Shown here one piece after another: positions 48,371-60,234 of a stretch of 64,000 nt of DNA (position 1 is the stretch's first letter; every line of letters starts with the position of its first letter). The translations under genes were made by a program, and so were the position numbers. Source of the DNA: Diogma glabrata (Eukaryota; Arthropoda; Insecta; Diptera; Cylindrotomidae); NCBI GenBank assembly GCA_963693315.1, contig OY856187.1, positions 383,925,436 through 383,989,435 on the forward strand. Reading direction: 5' to 3'. The notes under the pieces were generated by a model, which did no database searches, was not told the DNA's origin, and was given only the letters and a program-made list of their open reading frames with translations.

Positions 48371-49639
48371 CATTTTTTGGCTCAAACTTATAATGTGTGG
48401 TGCATCTTTAGATAGATACGAAGTATTGGATTCACTTTTGGCTCTGACTTGATATCCATTTGAGCACTTAGCTGGGTTATGTCTAAAGAATATTCATTTT
48501 CTGATCATCCACATCGACAATTTTAATTAAACTTCGAGTCTCCCAAAAAGTCTGCTGCCAGATTTAGTAGTGCGCTTTCAGCAGACCAAATGGCAGATCA
48601 AGTCCACTATGGTATATGAAAAACTCAACATTTTCAAGAAACCAAAGAAATTTAAAACTCTATCGAACTAGGAATCCCATCATCTGATCCTTGAGATTTA
48701 TAAACATGAGTTAATAAATGCCAAAAAATTATTCTTCGACAAGCTACTGTAAGATATACAGGAGTCCTCTGTAGCATCAAAACCTCGCAAAGTATATTAA
48801 TTCCCACCGTCACAAGTTCTCTCCAACAACTGGATGCTCAGATAACCAGGAAGTGGTGGCCAGGAGTTCTTAGAGTTCCTGCTAAAAACCAATTTTATGG
48901 GCTGATCTGAGATACCTGCGGTTCTGTCTAATACAAGCTTTTGCACTTTGCGTAACAAATCGTTTGTAGTGTAAAATCTGCAGACCTTTATGATGTCATC
49001 CCTGTAGGTTGTCAAAAACTATTGACCTAGCCATATCCTGATTTTACGGATTATTTTAAGCAGATTTGCACCATGTCAAATTACATAGAAAGTTGACCGA
49101 CGTCAAGGTAATCTTTTTACCTAAGTTAAGCAAGCGATCTCATTGTGTAAGGCCTATGCCTTAAAGGATTATTCTTCGTGAGCTGCATTGGTCTGCTTCT
49201 TAGAAGCAGCTCATCAGAATTTGGTTCGGTAAGTATGCTACTAGCATGTTTGTAAGAAAGTCGGGGATCCAACGGAGATTAATTCCAACCTTGAGATATT
49301 TTTAGAAAACTAGCAATTTTTCCATATTTATCTACAAGTATGCCCAAGATGCAGTTATGTTCGTTTGTCACTACCAGTCTCAGAAGCTGTTCATTACTTC
49401 CACATGCGACGTTGCTTAAAACGGCATACAACAGCTTTTAAATTCTGAATTATCGCCAGAAGATAGATTTGATATAACATCAATTTATTTATTTATTGAT
49501 AATATAGCTCTATAACAAAGAGTTCCAAGCATAATCGTCCAATCTTCCATCTATCACCTGATCTAAACTCACTAAAAGCATGAAAACAGCATTAAAAATT
49601 TTGCTGAGAACGAAGAGTTGGAAAACAAAATTCAAGATA
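48371..49639. other. Decayed, probably LINE-derived, nothing clear
   Basis: Higher GC than the AT-rich surroundings and several minus-strand frames of 60-72 residues (for example 49015-48797), suggesting old coding DNA between the endonuclease-like piece at 49640 and the RT at 48.3 kb. No motif is certain. Confidence 0.3.
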
Positions 49640-49860
49640 CTCATTTGTTCCTCAACACTGCAAGACAGAAAAACTACATTCAAGATATCGTAGTTTAAGT
49701 CCAAAGCAAGTCGATGGAAGACGAGTAGACAAGTGAATGCTTTGAGATTGATGGGTCATAGAATTGACCATTGACCATAATTGGCGAACCTTGTATGCAA
49801 TATATTCATACAGGATGTCCGCGTTCATAATATTAAAATTAAAGTCACCCATTAAGATGC
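49640..49860 (-). pseudogene. LINE APE endonuclease fragment (jockey/I-like)
   Basis: Minus-strand MGDFNFNIMNADIL carries the GDFN box of APE-type endonucleases; VNSMTHQSQS resembles the following NSPTR block. A second frame, 49704-49510, contains CSVEEQMSILN, like the linker after the endonuclease. Together with the RT and RNase H pieces at 46.8-48.4 kb it could be one 3-kb LINE on the minus strand, or two. Confidence 0.45.
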
Positions 49861-49944
49861 AGCTTTGCTAATGGGGTATAAGGGTACTCAATTTAGTCCC
49901 CCAGAGAGGTTCAATTGCCAGCAGAACGAAAGACAACCCCAATT

Positions 49945-50290
49945 AGTAATTACTTCGGTCTGAACGAGCTAAGTATTACATTCATGAGCCAAAAGTGAAA
50001 TTCTTACCCCCACTTTTTTGGCATTTCTCGATGTCTTGGGACCTACTGATTCTACAAAAGGAAAAAAAATGTATGTCTGTCTGCCGGCCGTCCGTCATTA
50101 CCTACTCTGCAGGGAAAACCACTGGAGGTATTTGAAATTTTTTTTTAAAATAGGTATACTCTAGGGACAGGTCCAAAAGGACGCTGTGTTCGAAAACTGT
50201 ACCGGAAGTGTGTCAAAAAATCATTAAGTGTGTCAAAAACAGCAAATTTTCATATTTTTGGCTTAAAAAACCTTCATTTTAAGTGATTAC
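49945..50290 (+). repeat. Dispersed repeat, hairpin-ended family, copy 3
   Basis: Begins ATTACTTCGGTCTGAACGAG, includes TCTGCCGGCCGTCCGTCATT and GTACCGGAAGTGTGTC and ends TAAGTGATTACGAGTAAGAAC. It matches the reversed copy at 40550-41205. Its right end touches the GCDTTS-protein remnant. Confidence 0.75.
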
Positions 50291-50330
50291 GAGTAAGAAC
50301 ATTTTGTATTTTATAATACACTCGAACAAT

Positions 50331-50943
50331 TTATAATACACTCGAACAAGTTTGTATTTTATAATACACTCGAAAAATATGATGTTGAGCTGCTGAAGAA
50401 GGAGGTGCCAATAACGAAAATTTCACACCTGTGTTTTGTTTTGTTAACTTACAAAAGCTAAAATATCTGTAATTATTTATCGAATGTTCTGATTTTGGAG
50501 CACCGTACATTGCTAGTAGCACTGTATTGCAGCATCGATAACTACTTCTCAAGCGCAATTTTCTTGGAGATATTTCTGCGGGATTTTTTAAATCAGGTAT
50601 TTTTTCAAACATCTTCATGACTTTAATTTTTGCTTTGCCAAAAAGTGTTGAAGTTGTATCACATCCTGTCATGGCATGGAATACCGAAAAATAAAGCGGC
50701 TGTGATATACTTGTGATATACATGGTTCTTGCTGACGTAGTTTATAGGCTGCGATACTCAAATTGTTCGTATAATTTTTACGACAATAACGATGAACATT
50801 TACAGAAGCAACAGTATTTAAATATTCAATATTACCATCACCTATTTCCATACTAGCATTTTTAAGGTTTGCAAGCCACGTGTAGCTCCTACTAAATCAC
50901 AATCCGACAACAATTCACTGCATATAAAACAATTATCACTCAT
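50331..50943 (-). pseudogene. GCDTTS-family transposon protein, deleted copy
   Basis: ATG at 50943 opens MSDNCFICSELLSDCDLVGA; one base is off near 50855 and the frame continues with YLNTVASVNVHRYCRKNYTN to about 50740. After a large internal deletion comes FHAMTGCDTTSTLFGKAKIK, then MYGAPKSEHSINNYRYFSFC and LAPPSSAAQHHIFRVYY. The N-terminal C-x2-C ... H-x3-C pattern looks like a zinc-binding site. The GCDTTS block and what follows match 53280-53640. Proteins of this build are common, unnamed and repetitive in insect genomes; their biochemical role is unknown to me. The cysteine-rich tail is missing here. Confidence 0.75.
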
Positions 50944-50949
50944 TATGCA

Positions 50950-52536
50950 AAATTGTTCAATAGCATGAAACTACTAAAATAACGTCTTTAGCACTCAAGA
51001 AATATTTTTCAACTCAGCTAAACACAGTCGGACAGACACTCTCGACAGCGGATCCGACAGCGGGTCTCTGAACAATAAAATACGAAACATCTGCCAATGG
51101 AGGTCATTTGTTTCGGAATCCTCTATAATATAAGTATATTTTTTACAAAACACCTGCGCATCAAATGAATGTTTTTAATACACTTGACAACATGAATAAA
51201 ACGTAACTGAATTTACGCCTTGGTGTACGGTATACAATATCGTATGTGAATGCATTTTAGTCGCTTTCTCAGCGCTCTACCCTAAAACGGTTGATCTTAC
51301 AAAAAAGTGAATAAGGCATGTTTTGTAGATTATTGGACGATAAACCATTTTTGTTTGACTTCAATTGACCTCCGAGCAATAGATCGCGAGATATTGGCGG
51401 AAAACGGATTTTCGTGACCTTTTGACCTTGATAACTTTTTTAGCCGGCATGATGTCAATGTCGATTTTTCACATATTAATTAAAATGCCGTAAAAAAAGT
51501 GTATACAAAAATTCAGCTCAATAGGAATTTTTCCGCAGATTGGGTCTTAAAACTTCTAAAATGACTGCACTATTAAAGATTTAAAAATTTGTTAACTATG
51601 GCAAAACAAACAAAATTTAGATAAAATATATAAGGTTGCTTGATTTATAAAAATATTTTTATTTTTTAAGTTTTAAATTTTTTGATTATTGAGATGTTAA
51701 ATAAAAATATTTTTCTACACCCGTACTATAAAAATACACTTATATGACCAAAATCCGTTTTATAATGATACTCATTTCGATACAGATTTTATTACGATAC
51801 AGATTTTTAATCAATAGAAAGAAACCCATAGTTTTTCAATCAAACATGCTATGCATTTGACGTTTGTTGAAATTTTCGTATGGGAAAAAAAATTGAACTT
51901 TGAAATTTGAAATTTGGAAATTGAAATTTTCGTTGTAATTTTGGTTCTTCGTTATTTACCGGGTGTAGAAAAAATAGCGTATGCCAATTTCATGTAATGG
52001 TTATTAATATACTCGCATATACCATACGAAACGCGCCGTAGGCGAGGTTAATGCTCGTGTATTAATAACCGTCATTTCATGATCGTAGCATAATATACTA
52101 TTAATAAATCAATGCTTTGGTAGCGGTGATGCAAAGCAACCTGATTTTTTTTATATGAAATTTGTTTTAAATAAACCTCACATGCGTTTTTAAAACCCGT
52201 AATATAATATTAACATATATTTCTTTATCCACGACTACTAAAGAATATATGCTTTCCATGCATATGTCTTCCATTGTAATTGTATTCATTCCACAACTAG
52301 TGAATTTGATTAAATTCTTTAACAGTTCTGTAGTTTATTAAATATTTCCCTAACAAATTAAAAACTTCATTTGTTGGTATAGTAATATAAACAGGTTAAA
52401 ACTAGAACAATACATATATAAAATATAAAATATTCAACAAACTTGTTTTGTTTTGTTTTTCTTGCTATCTTTGATGCATTTACTTCAATATGGCGATACA
52501 AACTATTGCAGGAATGGAAAACTGGAAATTAACGAA
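50950..52536. other. No gene; one hairpin
   Basis: AT-rich. About 51991-52082 forms a hairpin: ATGGTTATTAATATACTCGC pairs with GCTCGTGTATTAATAACCGT around a GC-rich loop. The part from 52410 to 52536 is the left flank of the next element and matches 22680-22882. Confidence 0.6.
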
Positions 52537-54721
52537 TAGTCCAGGAATATTAGGGGTTTCACCTCGGAATGAGAGATAGTCGGCTGTAAACTTGTATAAA
52601 CCTTTATTTTGGCACCCTAAATCTTGTCTCAAAACCTACTTATCGTAGGGTGTCCGCGTCTACAGATATTCCAAGGTCAAAGGTCAAAAAATCGATTTTA
52701 TACACATTTATTGCAAATATCTCGTTTCCTATGGGCTTTATGCTATTTGTATGTATAATAAATATTGTAGAGGATTAAATTCTCTACAACTTTTGTTTAA
52801 ACATTTTTTTATATATTGAACCATTTTTGAGATAGAGAGCAGAGCGCGCGCAGTGTTTAACTATTTAGAGTATCATTCGAGGTCAACCTGTAGTCTCGAT
52901 TTAAAACATGTTGTATAAAGCTTATAAACTATTGATAAATATATGATTCTAAATAATTTGCATTTTTTATTAACTATTACGTTATAGTTAATATTTTTTT
53001 CTATAATTCAGTATCTTTTCATTTAATAACACTTACCTACTCGTGTAATTATAAAGTTATTAAGGAAATAGTAAATTCTTGTATGAGCTTAGAATGATGG
53101 CAATTCTTCACGAGGATGAAATTTCCCGTAACGAGCGAAGCGAGTGGAAATAGCTAAATACCATGCTATTTGTTATACAATTATACAAATTTCTTCACTA
53201 ATAAAGTACGATTACAATTACAAGTTGTTAATATCACAACAAAACAGGCCAGAAGTTTTGATAAATATCCTCGTTGTAAAAAACACATATTGTTTCTGCA
53301 CGCAATAAGTGGTTGTGACACGACTTCTGCGCTCTTTAGAAAAGGAAAAAAAACTTTTGTAAAAACACTAGAGAGACTTCCGAATTTGGATCAAATTGCT
53401 GCAGCATTTGAAGAAGGAAATTGCCCAGTTCAATCATTATTTGAGAATGGAGTGCGAACCTTGTTGGCAATCTATAATGCTCCAAAATCTGAGGACTGTA
53501 TCAATCGTCTTCGCTATGCACAGTTCATCAAATTAACAAAACTGCATAAACCTGTGCAGTTATCAATCTTCCACCAACGAGTGCAGCAGCTCACCAACAT
53601 TTCAAGCGTGTTTATTATCAAGTTCAGACTTGGTTAGGGCATGACTTAGAACCCCAGAATTGGGGTTGGATAATGCGTGATGAAGTCCTGGAACCTGTTA
53701 TGACAATGAATCCACCAGCTCCGGAGGAATTGATTAACACAATATTCTGCAACTGCAAGAATGGTTGTGGTTCGCGATGTGGATGCAGGAAAGCAGGGTT
53801 GCAGTGCTCTTTAGCTTGCGGGCAGTGTAATGGGCAAGCTTGTCTTAATGCTTCACCATATCAGAGTGATATCAATGAAGACGGTACTTTTGATCCCGAA
53901 ATCCTGGAAGAACAGACAAATGACGTTGAAGACGAGAACACAGAGGAATTTGAAATTTTACAGCGACTGGAAGACAATGATGAAGAAGAAGAAGAAAATT
54001 GAAATTAGAACTTGTAGTTTTTTTTATTATTATTATTCAATTTTTAAATTTCAACGTTCATATATGTATGGAACGGTATTTTTCAATAAAAACATTAATT
54101 AAAAATTTAATTCTTTTCTTTTTATTTAGTTAGGAAGTAAATAGTATAAATTATATTAGAATTAAAAAATACTTAAAGTATTTCCCTTAATAACTTTATA
54201 ATTACACGAGTAGGTAAGTGTTATTAAATGAATAGATACTGAATTATGAAAAAAAATATTAACTATAACGTAATGGTTAATAAAAAATGCAAATTATTTA
54301 GAATCATATATTTATCAATAGTTTATAAGCTTTATACAACATGTTTTAAATCGAGACTACAGGTTGACCTCGAATGATACTCTAAATAGTTAAACACTGC
54401 GCGCGCTCTGCTCTCTATCTCAAAAATGGTTCAATATATAAAAAAATGTTTAAACAAAAGTTGTAGAGAATTTAATCCTCTACAATATTTATTATACATA
54501 CAAATAGCATAAAGCCCATAGGAAACGAGATATTTGCAATAAATGTGTATAAAATCGATTTTTTGACCTTTGACCTTGGAATATCTGTAGACGCGGACAC
54601 CCTACGATAAGTAGGTTTTGAGACAAGATTTAGGGTGCCAAAATAAAGGTTTATACAAGTTTACAGCCGACTATCTCTCATTCCGAGATTCTTGCCTTTA
54701 TTTGACTAATTTTCCTGGACT
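52537..54721 (+). mobile_element. 2.2-kb DNA element with ~500-bp inverted repeats
   Basis: The outer ends are TAGTCCAGGA (52537) and its reverse complement (54712-54721). Long arms 52563-53065 and 54185-54687 match throughout with very few differences. The interior carries one coding region (53170-54002) plus a TTCTTCACGAGGATGAAATT motif at 53104. Comparison with 22840-22920 shows CTGGAAATTA on the left and GAAATATTTTG on the right joined directly in the empty copy, confirming it as an insertion. Cut-and-paste mobility is inferred from structure; no known catalytic triad is visible. Confidence 0.8.
53170..54002 (+). pseudogene. GCDTTS / cysteine-rich protein of the 2.2-kb element
   Basis: The first frame (53170-53637) contains FLHAISGCDTTSALFRKGKK, LAIYNAPKSEDCINRLRYAQ and KLTKLHKPVQLS. 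One base is missing near 53565; the frame then continues as TSAAAHQHFKRVYYQVQTWL into the ORF at 53673-54002. There, PPAPEELINTIFCNCKNGCG leads to a cysteine-rich block (CNCKNGC-x3-CGCRKAGLQCSLACGQCNG) likely to bind zinc, and an acidic tail (EDNDEEEEEN) ends the protein at TGA-adjacent 54002. The N-terminal half seen in the copy at 50.9 kb is absent, so it is 5'-truncated by about half. An AATAAA lies at 54087. Role unknown; probably needed for movement of the element family. Confidence 0.8.
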
Positions 54722-55170
54722 AGAAATATTTTGCAGTCGTGGATAAAATAGCATCTTGAATTCGCTTAGGATGATGGCAATTCTTCACTCGAATGATTCC
54801 CTCCAATTTCTCTCCAAACTTCATCCTCGTGAAGAATTGCCTTCATTCTAAGCTCATAAAAGACTCCTATATTCCTCTATTATTTTCCTGTGAATTACAG
54901 TTATGGTTAATTAGTTTCAAAATTTGATTATGGCTTCATTTCATGGTTAACCGAATGTAAACATTTAATTAGTACTGAAATAAAATTTACCGTGTTCGTT
55001 TTCTATGCATTTTTATCATCCACCATCTTCTTTTGAGGTTGGGTTTTTGTTTATTTAAATTATAGTATAATAAATTTATTAAATAATTATTGACAGCCAT
55101 ATAATGCACCATAGTAGCAGCTTCAACTTCCATCTCAAAATAACTTTTATAAAACACACGATTTTCAACA
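54722..55170. repeat. Right flank repeat of the 2.2-kb element, then spacer
   Basis: 54722-54870 matches 22886-23000 (GTCGTGGATAAAATAGC, TCATCCTCGTGAAGAATTGC) and includes an inverted pair GATGGCAATTCTTCAC / GTGAAGAATTGCC. The rest is AT-rich with nothing supported. Confidence 0.65.
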
Positions 55171-55373
55171 CAGGTGTAGCCACAACTAAATTAATTTATT
55201 AGCGCGCTAGTGTTTTAGCGCAATAGTTTGTTAGCGCCAAGAATTTTATGGCGATAAATTGTTATGCGATAATGTTAGCGCGATATTTTATTAGCGCGCT
55301 AATTATGGCGCAACTTAATGCTTTAATTATAGCGATAATATATGATAGACGATAACGCAGGTGTGGCCCCAGC
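55171..55373. repeat. GCGC-periodic block between 16-bp direct repeats
   Basis: CAGGTGTAGCCACAAC (55171-55186) and CAGGTGTGGCCCCAGC (55358-55373) flank a block with about eight TTAGCGC/GGCGATA/GCGCAA motifs. TTAGCGCGCTAA is a palindrome at about 55291. Confidence 0.7.
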
Positions 55374-57129
55374 ATTAACAGCAAAACAATTTTTTTTTTA
55401 AATAATTGTTACATGTTTTAAAGGTGGATGATAGAAGTATAGTAATTAGTTATGTTAATGTTAATCTAATTTGACAAGGAGAATGAACCAACCTGGTAAA
55501 CAACTGCTTGAAAAGTTAAGACGATATTTTATGTTTTCGTGTTCTGCTACCATATTAGAAATTATTTAATCTTAACGAATTAAAAAGAATTTCAAACCGA
55601 CAAACTCCATGTTAAATTGATATCGATAGTTTAATGTTACTTGTTTAATTGATTATTTTATTTGATTAAAGGTTATATCATTGCAAATGCCAAGGTTATC
55701 TTTATAAAATAACTTGTCGGAATGAATTGATTGTTTATTAATTAGTCATACGTATTGAGTGAAATGTTTGAATTCAATATTTTTTGTTTTCATACAGATA
55801 CAGTTTATTTATAGCAAAAATTGGTAACTCCCAAAACAAGATTCACCAACATTAAAGAAAATTGTTTTTAAACAAATCAATCAAATGCAAAACACATCAC
55901 TATTTTATGGCGCCATTACATAAACTAATTATGGATTTATTATAAAATTAATTTTTGGTTTTGATATATTATTGATTGTTAACAACTAATAATTACGTTA
56001 ATTGAAAGCAATTAAATTTTAAAATTTTAACTATTTAAATTTCATTGTTATTTAATTTATAGTTTTAGTTTCTCACATTAGATACGTGTTTTGTATAAAA
56101 TATGTTGTACAATTACGTAGGCGTGTAATATCCAAAATTAGTCTAAAATATGGGCAATTTTACAGCAATACTACTATAAGCTCTATCTGTTTTCCCTATT
56201 TTTATACATCCCGTGTTTTTGTATTGGTATTTCGGTTAAAATCGGTTACAAAATTTCACGAGGCTATAGTTGGATTACGATTTTAAGATGGGTTTACGTT
56301 CCGTTGTATTCCATTATGCCATAGGTGATTCTAACTAGTAACCTGGACCAGTTTAATTATTTTCAGATTAGTAAATAGATATTTATTCAAAATTGAATTG
56401 AACTTCCTTGTCTCAATTATGAGTTTTTTTGACGATTAATTGCAGTTTTTCTGAGATTCAACTTCTAAAATATAGTTCCATAGGTTGACCCAAAATATCT
56501 TTTCTTTAATATTCTGGATATATAATGTTATTGGGTTTTCTAACTAAACTCACATTACAAAATTAGTGTCGACATTGAATATTTTTTTGAGCTGCCGTAT
56601 TCCGTTAAAACTTTCATATATGTTTTATACATATCGATTTTGATTGAAATAAAAACATATGTTTGTACCAGATTGCTTTAACTATATGCAACTTTTACCT
56701 CATGAATATGTTCTATTTTTTGTGTTACAAAATAAGTTTGTTAGAGACATAGAACTTATTTTTTAGTTTACCAACGAAACGGAAAATATGGTCTCATCGC
56801 AGGTTTGTGTGCGTTCAGTGAAATTGAATTTTATGTTTTCAAACATATTTGTTTCAAGATCACCCCTATGATAGGATTAAAGAGTTTCTTCTAGCCCGCC
56901 TTTCAAGAAGCAGCTGAATCCCAAAAAATCATTTCCAGAGGCAACTCTGAAAATTCTTTGGGAGTAAAAACTGCTTATTGGTCGACGTTAACTTACAAAT
57001 AACGGCCTAGATACCAGATAAAGTCTTTTCTTCTCTTCAAGGCTCTCAATAAATGCGGTTTATAACCCTACTATTTTTCCTCTTTCCCAAGTGATATAAT
57101 GGCACTGACAGTTCAAGTCAAAGATTTAA
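55374..57129. other. No gene seen
   Basis: AT-rich with scattered frames below 70 residues, none recognised. Confidence 0.45.
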
Positions 57130-57825
57130 AGTCACAGCTTCTCAACTTTTTTTTTTTTTTTTAATAAAATGTGATGTGTAGTAGGCATTACAATATGTGT
57201 CACAAAAACACATAAAAACCTTTTAAGACCAACGTCCCACAACAACATGCGTTCTAAGGATGTTAATGGACGCAAATCTGTTTTTTTTGTTTTTTTAATA
57301 TTTTTTGTTAAATAATGGACAACTAAACTATAAATCCTATCACATATAAAATATGACATAGGCCAATATTTCGTGATAGGATAGGGAAAATAAAAATAAA
57401 ATAAGAGATAAAAAGCAAATTTGTTTTAAAAATTTGCAGGAACAAAACTAAAATTGGTTTGCCAATAGTCCAGCCAATGGCATAATCCTTGATTATGGGA
57501 CGCAGTATATTTTTCAATGATTAAAGCTCAGATATATAGTTATATGAAAGATCGTTTCTTCGAGCAAGCTACAACGTTCCAGCATTAAGGAATAATTATT
57601 AGCTAAGATTGAGAGTGCTACCGTTGACTGAATACAGTTCATCCGCCAGCACCCCTAAGATATTACCCTGGCTAGTGATATCTCACTACTATTGCCAGTA
57701 GTATGTGATATCTCACGTTAACTCATGTGCCAATAACAGGGACTGGAGTGCGCGTGGTTGTCACACCCGTGGATCAAAAAATAGAAAAAAATTAACAAAT
57801 TAAGAAAAACTGATCCCTCCATGCG
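57130..57825 (-). repeat. Dispersed repeat family, copy C
   Basis: Minus-strand copy of the family at 27386-27925 and 36436-37125. It runs from GCATGGAGGGATCAGTTTTT (57825) to TAATGCCTACTACACATCAC (about 57175) and a T-run. It covers both ends and so defines the fullest known extent of the repeat, about 690 bp. Confidence 0.75.
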
Positions 57826-57999
57826 TACGAATGCCATACAACAACAAATATTCACTAGGCCTTTCCCTCATTATTGTTGTAATATCACTTATGCGGTCCA
57901 AAACACATCGGAGTCACCAGTTCATAGGAGTGATTTAAATTAGATAATTCTGGAGTTACTATTCCAGTAGTTTATTTATTAAGATTAGGATTATGTCAT

Positions 58000-58492
58000 T
58001 CGCGTAAGAATTCGCTTAGCATAAACATTTTTCATTTATTATTGTTGTGACGACAAATAGGGCCCAAGAATATCAAGCTCAATAATAATTTGATGTTAAT
58101 CTTTTTTGTTTATTTTTATTGTTTATTTTCTTGTTTTATTACTGGGTGCTGAAATTCCTGTAATTTCATTTATAGTTACATTTTGTTTTATATGTATACA
58201 TATTTGTATAGAATAGAATACAACTTACAATTTGTGCCCGTGCTCGTAGGTATTTGATATTACTATATTTTAAATTTCTTGATTGTAAATAATAATCCAA
58301 AAAGTTCTTATCGCTTTGCGTCTTTGAAAGAAAAGAATTATTGTTTTTACTTTTCCGCGCAAGAAATTTTGACATAAAGAATTTAAGTTCAATGTGACTG
58401 CTATAAAAAGATCCACGTTTACACGGACACAAATTGCATTCTATGCTATAATTTTAATATTTTAAATCAGCAAATGTTGGCGGTTGCCAACA
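58000..58492 (-). repeat. 3' LTR of the BEL/Pao element (outer end uncertain)
   Basis: On the minus strand a GGGGGGAG purine tract (58500-58493) precedes TGTTGGCAACCGCCAACATT at 58492, which fits a polypurine tract followed by a TG-starting LTR. The LTR runs towards lower coordinates; a TGT-start on the plus strand near 58045 could be its other end, but no second LTR is in the window to confirm. Confidence 0.55.
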
Positions 58493-58520
58493 CTCCCCCC
58501 TAGTAAGCAACTTCTGTCTT

Positions 58521-60187
58521 TTATGAAGGCGTCTTACTTTCAACAGCCAAGTCCAGAACCGCAACCTTTACTGATGGTCTAACAAAATCTCCAGTAGAGG
58601 TGCGTACGAATACCTGACGTACCTGGCCATCGCTAGATAGTTTTACTTCCTTCACCATGCCCTTAGTCCAAGAATTAGGTTTCAGGTCATCCATTATCAG
58701 AACAACATCTCCAACTGCAATCGTTTTTACCTTTTCAAACCATTTAGTTCGCCTTGATATAGTTGGCATATACTCTTTTATCCACCGCTTCCAGAATTAC
58801 TGAGTAATTTTTTGCGAATTCTTCAATTTTTGCGTTAAATCAGCACATCGTCGTCAAATTCTCCCAAAGGCTTCATACCACTTGAACTTCCCAGCAGAAA
58901 GTGGTTGGGTGTCAGGGCCTCGTTCGTGTGTGATTCGATGGGAATATACGTTAGAGGTCTTGAATTCACCACGTTATCGATTTCTGCCAGGCAACACTTT
59001 AGCAGCTCATCACCTGGCCTTCTTGATGGCAGCACAGCTGAGAGATTAGTTTTGATTGATCGTACCAATCTCTCCCACGCTCCTCCCATGTGTGGACAGC
59101 TTGATGGTACAAAGTTCCACTTGATGATCGGAAACCCATTTTGGAGTTTTGGTTCCAGCTCTGTTGTTACAAACTCTTTCAGCTCAGTGCAGGTTCCTCG
59201 AAAATTGGTGCCGTTGTCACTGAACATTTCAATTGGAGTTCCTCTTCTCTAGATAAAATTACGGAATGTCATGATGAACGAGTCGGTGCTCAGTGAATGT
59301 GCGACTTCGGTATGAACTGCTCGCACGATCATACATGTAAATAGAGCACCCCACCGTTTCTCGATTGTTCAGCCAAGTGCTACTTCCATCGGTCTGAAAT
59401 AGTCAACTCCGATGTAAGAAAATGGACGAGAAAAACTAGACAGCCTCGCCTTCGGTAAAATTGCCATTTCCGGGATGTTTGGTTTTGCGTTTACATTCTC
59501 GCATCTCTGACAGCAGTGAACGATACTTTTGACTGCTGTTCGTAGCATAGGAATGGAGAATTTTTGCCTCAATTCATTAACCACAGTCTCATTATTACCG
59601 TGAAGAAATTGTTGATGATAGTAGTCGATAATCATCATTGTGATTCGGTGTTTTTTCGGCAGGATTATTGGGTTTCTGGTGTCGAACGGGATGTTGTCTG
59701 CATTTTGAAGTCTCTCTCTCATCCGCAGAATCTGATTTCCATCTAGAAACGATGACAGTTTATAAATTGTGCTAGATTTAGGGATTTTACCATTTCTAAG
59801 GAGAAGGGAAATTTCATCACCATATTCGTCGCGCTGGGTCGACCGATATAACTCATATTCGGCAGTTTCTATTTCATGGACTGTAAAGGCATCAGACCAA
59901 TTTACTCTCCTTTTCTTTAAACGGTCAAACACTCGTAAGACATAGGCCTGCACATTTACTAAACGCTTCCATTTAGAAAATCTTGTTTGATCAGGAACGG
60001 CGAAGACGTCATCTGATTGATGATGAAATATTTGACGAACTTTTTCAGGCAAATCAGCAGGAATCTGCGAGTGCTTTTCCACAAGCCATTCAGACTCAGG
60101 TTTACACAAGAATGAAGGACCTGCAAACCATCTGCTCGACGATGAAACTTCTGGCTCGTTTTTCCATTTAGTAGCATCGTCAGCCAC
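58521..60187 (-). pseudogene. BEL/Pao integrase region
   Basis: From 60187 the frame holds an extended connection region, then an H2C2 zinc finger (HHQQFLHGNN, then IVHCCQRCENVN at about 59490) and the integrase core: GVDYF (first Asp), FSDNGTNF (second Asp), and GGAWERLVRSIK (Glu), the D,D35E set that joins DNA ends to the target. Two stops (about 59366 and 59246) and one frameshift before 58769 interrupt it. The last part, VGDVVLIMDDLKPNSWTKGM, is the C-terminal domain typical of Pao integrases. Element still recognisable throughout; not functional as it stands. Confidence 0.9.
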
Positions 60188-60234
60188 GTTTAGCTCTGTC
60201 GGAATCCAGCGCTATTCTCGAAGATCTGTTGAAT

